This document shows positions 5,959 to 6,202 of a stretch of DNA of 6,202 nt, piece by piece. Within the stretch, counting starts at the first letter, position 1. Every line of letters starts with the position of its first letter. Location: the NCBI GenBank assembly GCA_026645375.1, contig JAPFFX010000247.1, positions 1 to 6,202 of the forward strand, read 5' to 3'. The DNA comes from Citricoccus sp. WCRC_4 (GTDB lineage: Bacteria > Actinomycetota > Actinomycetes > Actinomycetales > Micrococcaceae). The notes under the pieces were generated by a model. That model saw nothing but the letters and a program-made list of their open reading frames with translations, made no database searches and had not been told where the DNA came from. The translations under genes were made by a program, and so were the position numbers.

Positions 5959-6062
5959 AGGTCCGGGTCGGAGACACGCAGGTTCCCGCCAGCGTTCTCT
6001 GATAGACCATCAATCACGGCGTCTTCCCCCGGCGCCAGCGTTTCCTCGAAGGAGAGAGATTC
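5959..6062 (+). promoter_or_regulatory. intergenic region and ribosome binding site of the aldehyde dehydrogenase gene
   Basis: The 104-nt gap contains a strong ribosome binding site, aaggagag (6049-6056), 6 nt before the ATG at 6063. It also holds a 10-bp direct repeat cgccagcgtt (5987-5996 and 6033-6042). A short AT-richer stretch with the small inverted repeat tgat-agacc-atca (6000-6012) is the likeliest promoter zone, but no clear -10/-35 pair is visible. No terminator hairpin follows the hydrolase stop, so read-through is possible. Confidence 0.45.
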
Positions 6063-6202
6063 ATGACTGCGACTGCAGAGACCACCACCGCGACGTTCGC
6101 CGGGCAGCCGGTGAACACCCAGTTCATTGCCGGCCAGTGGCGTGAGGGCCGCTCCGAGAAGGTCAACACGGACACCAACCCGTTCGACGACTCGGTGGTG
6201 GC
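6063..6202 (+). CDS. aldehyde dehydrogenase, N-terminal 46 codons only
   Basis: The gene runs off the right edge. After a Thr/Ala-rich start, the segment QFIAGQWREGRSEKV, then NTDTNPFDDSVV, matches the N-terminal 'fI-G-W-dG-s-k----NPf-g-vv' strands of NAD(P)-dependent aldehyde dehydrogenases. The catalytic Cys and Glu lie beyond the window, so activity and subfamily cannot be judged. The start at 6063 is well supported by aaggagag 6 nt upstream. It lies on the same strand as the YbfF-like hydrolase, 104 nt downstream. The wording resembles benzaldehyde/vanillin-type dehydrogenases of Micrococcales, but that is only a weak impression. Confidence 0.8.
   Translation, partial: MTATAETTTATFAGQPVNTQFIAGQWREGRSEKVNTDTNPFDDSVV

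Noticed and set aside
6000..6012. tgat-agacc-atca as an operator for the aldehyde dehydrogenase gene
   Set aside because: The arms are only 4 bp, too short to separate from chance, and there is no supporting promoter pair.

Overview
The base composition is very high in G+C, codon third positions are almost all G or C, and the proteins look like those of high-GC Gram-positives. Together these point to an actinobacterium, most likely one of the Micrococcales (Micrococcaceae-like). The genus is inferred from protein flavour and was not tested by search.

Layout. (1) Positions 1-904 on the + strand hold most of an AbiEi/DUF559-like hypothetical gene that runs in from the left edge. (2) Positions 896-1075 form a short convergent intergenic block packed with tandem repeats around a hairpin. 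(3) Positions 1078-4966 on the - strand carry four genes. In transcription order they are purB (adenylosuccinate lyase), a TRIC/UPF0126-type membrane protein 19 nt downstream, a non-canonical methylenetetrahydrofolate reductase with its own AT-rich promoter/operator, and a small 'septum formation'-type lipoprotein with a Gly-X-X tail. (4) From about 4967 to the right edge, + strand genes diverge from purB: a YbfF-like alpha/beta hydrolase, then the first 46 codons of an aldehyde dehydrogenase.

How the genes relate. purB and the TRIC gene are probably co-transcribed. The MTHFR-like gene appears separately controlled, because a 22-bp inverted repeat sits in the only AT-rich island of the window, about 90 nt before its start. 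A hairpin after that gene separates it from the lipoprotein gene. The hydrolase and the aldehyde dehydrogenase share a strand but are 104 nt apart, and the dehydrogenase has its own strong ribosome binding site. A link between the MTHFR-like enzyme and the aldehyde dehydrogenase in aromatic or one-carbon catabolism is possible but not shown here.

Most of the window is ordinary chromosomal housekeeping sequence. I found no mobile element, CRISPR array, rRNA or tRNA, and no convincing new multi-gene system. The parts most worth a second look are the operator-like inverted repeat at 2714-2735, the repeat-packed convergent region at 896-1075, and the repeat-encoded tail of the lipoprotein.
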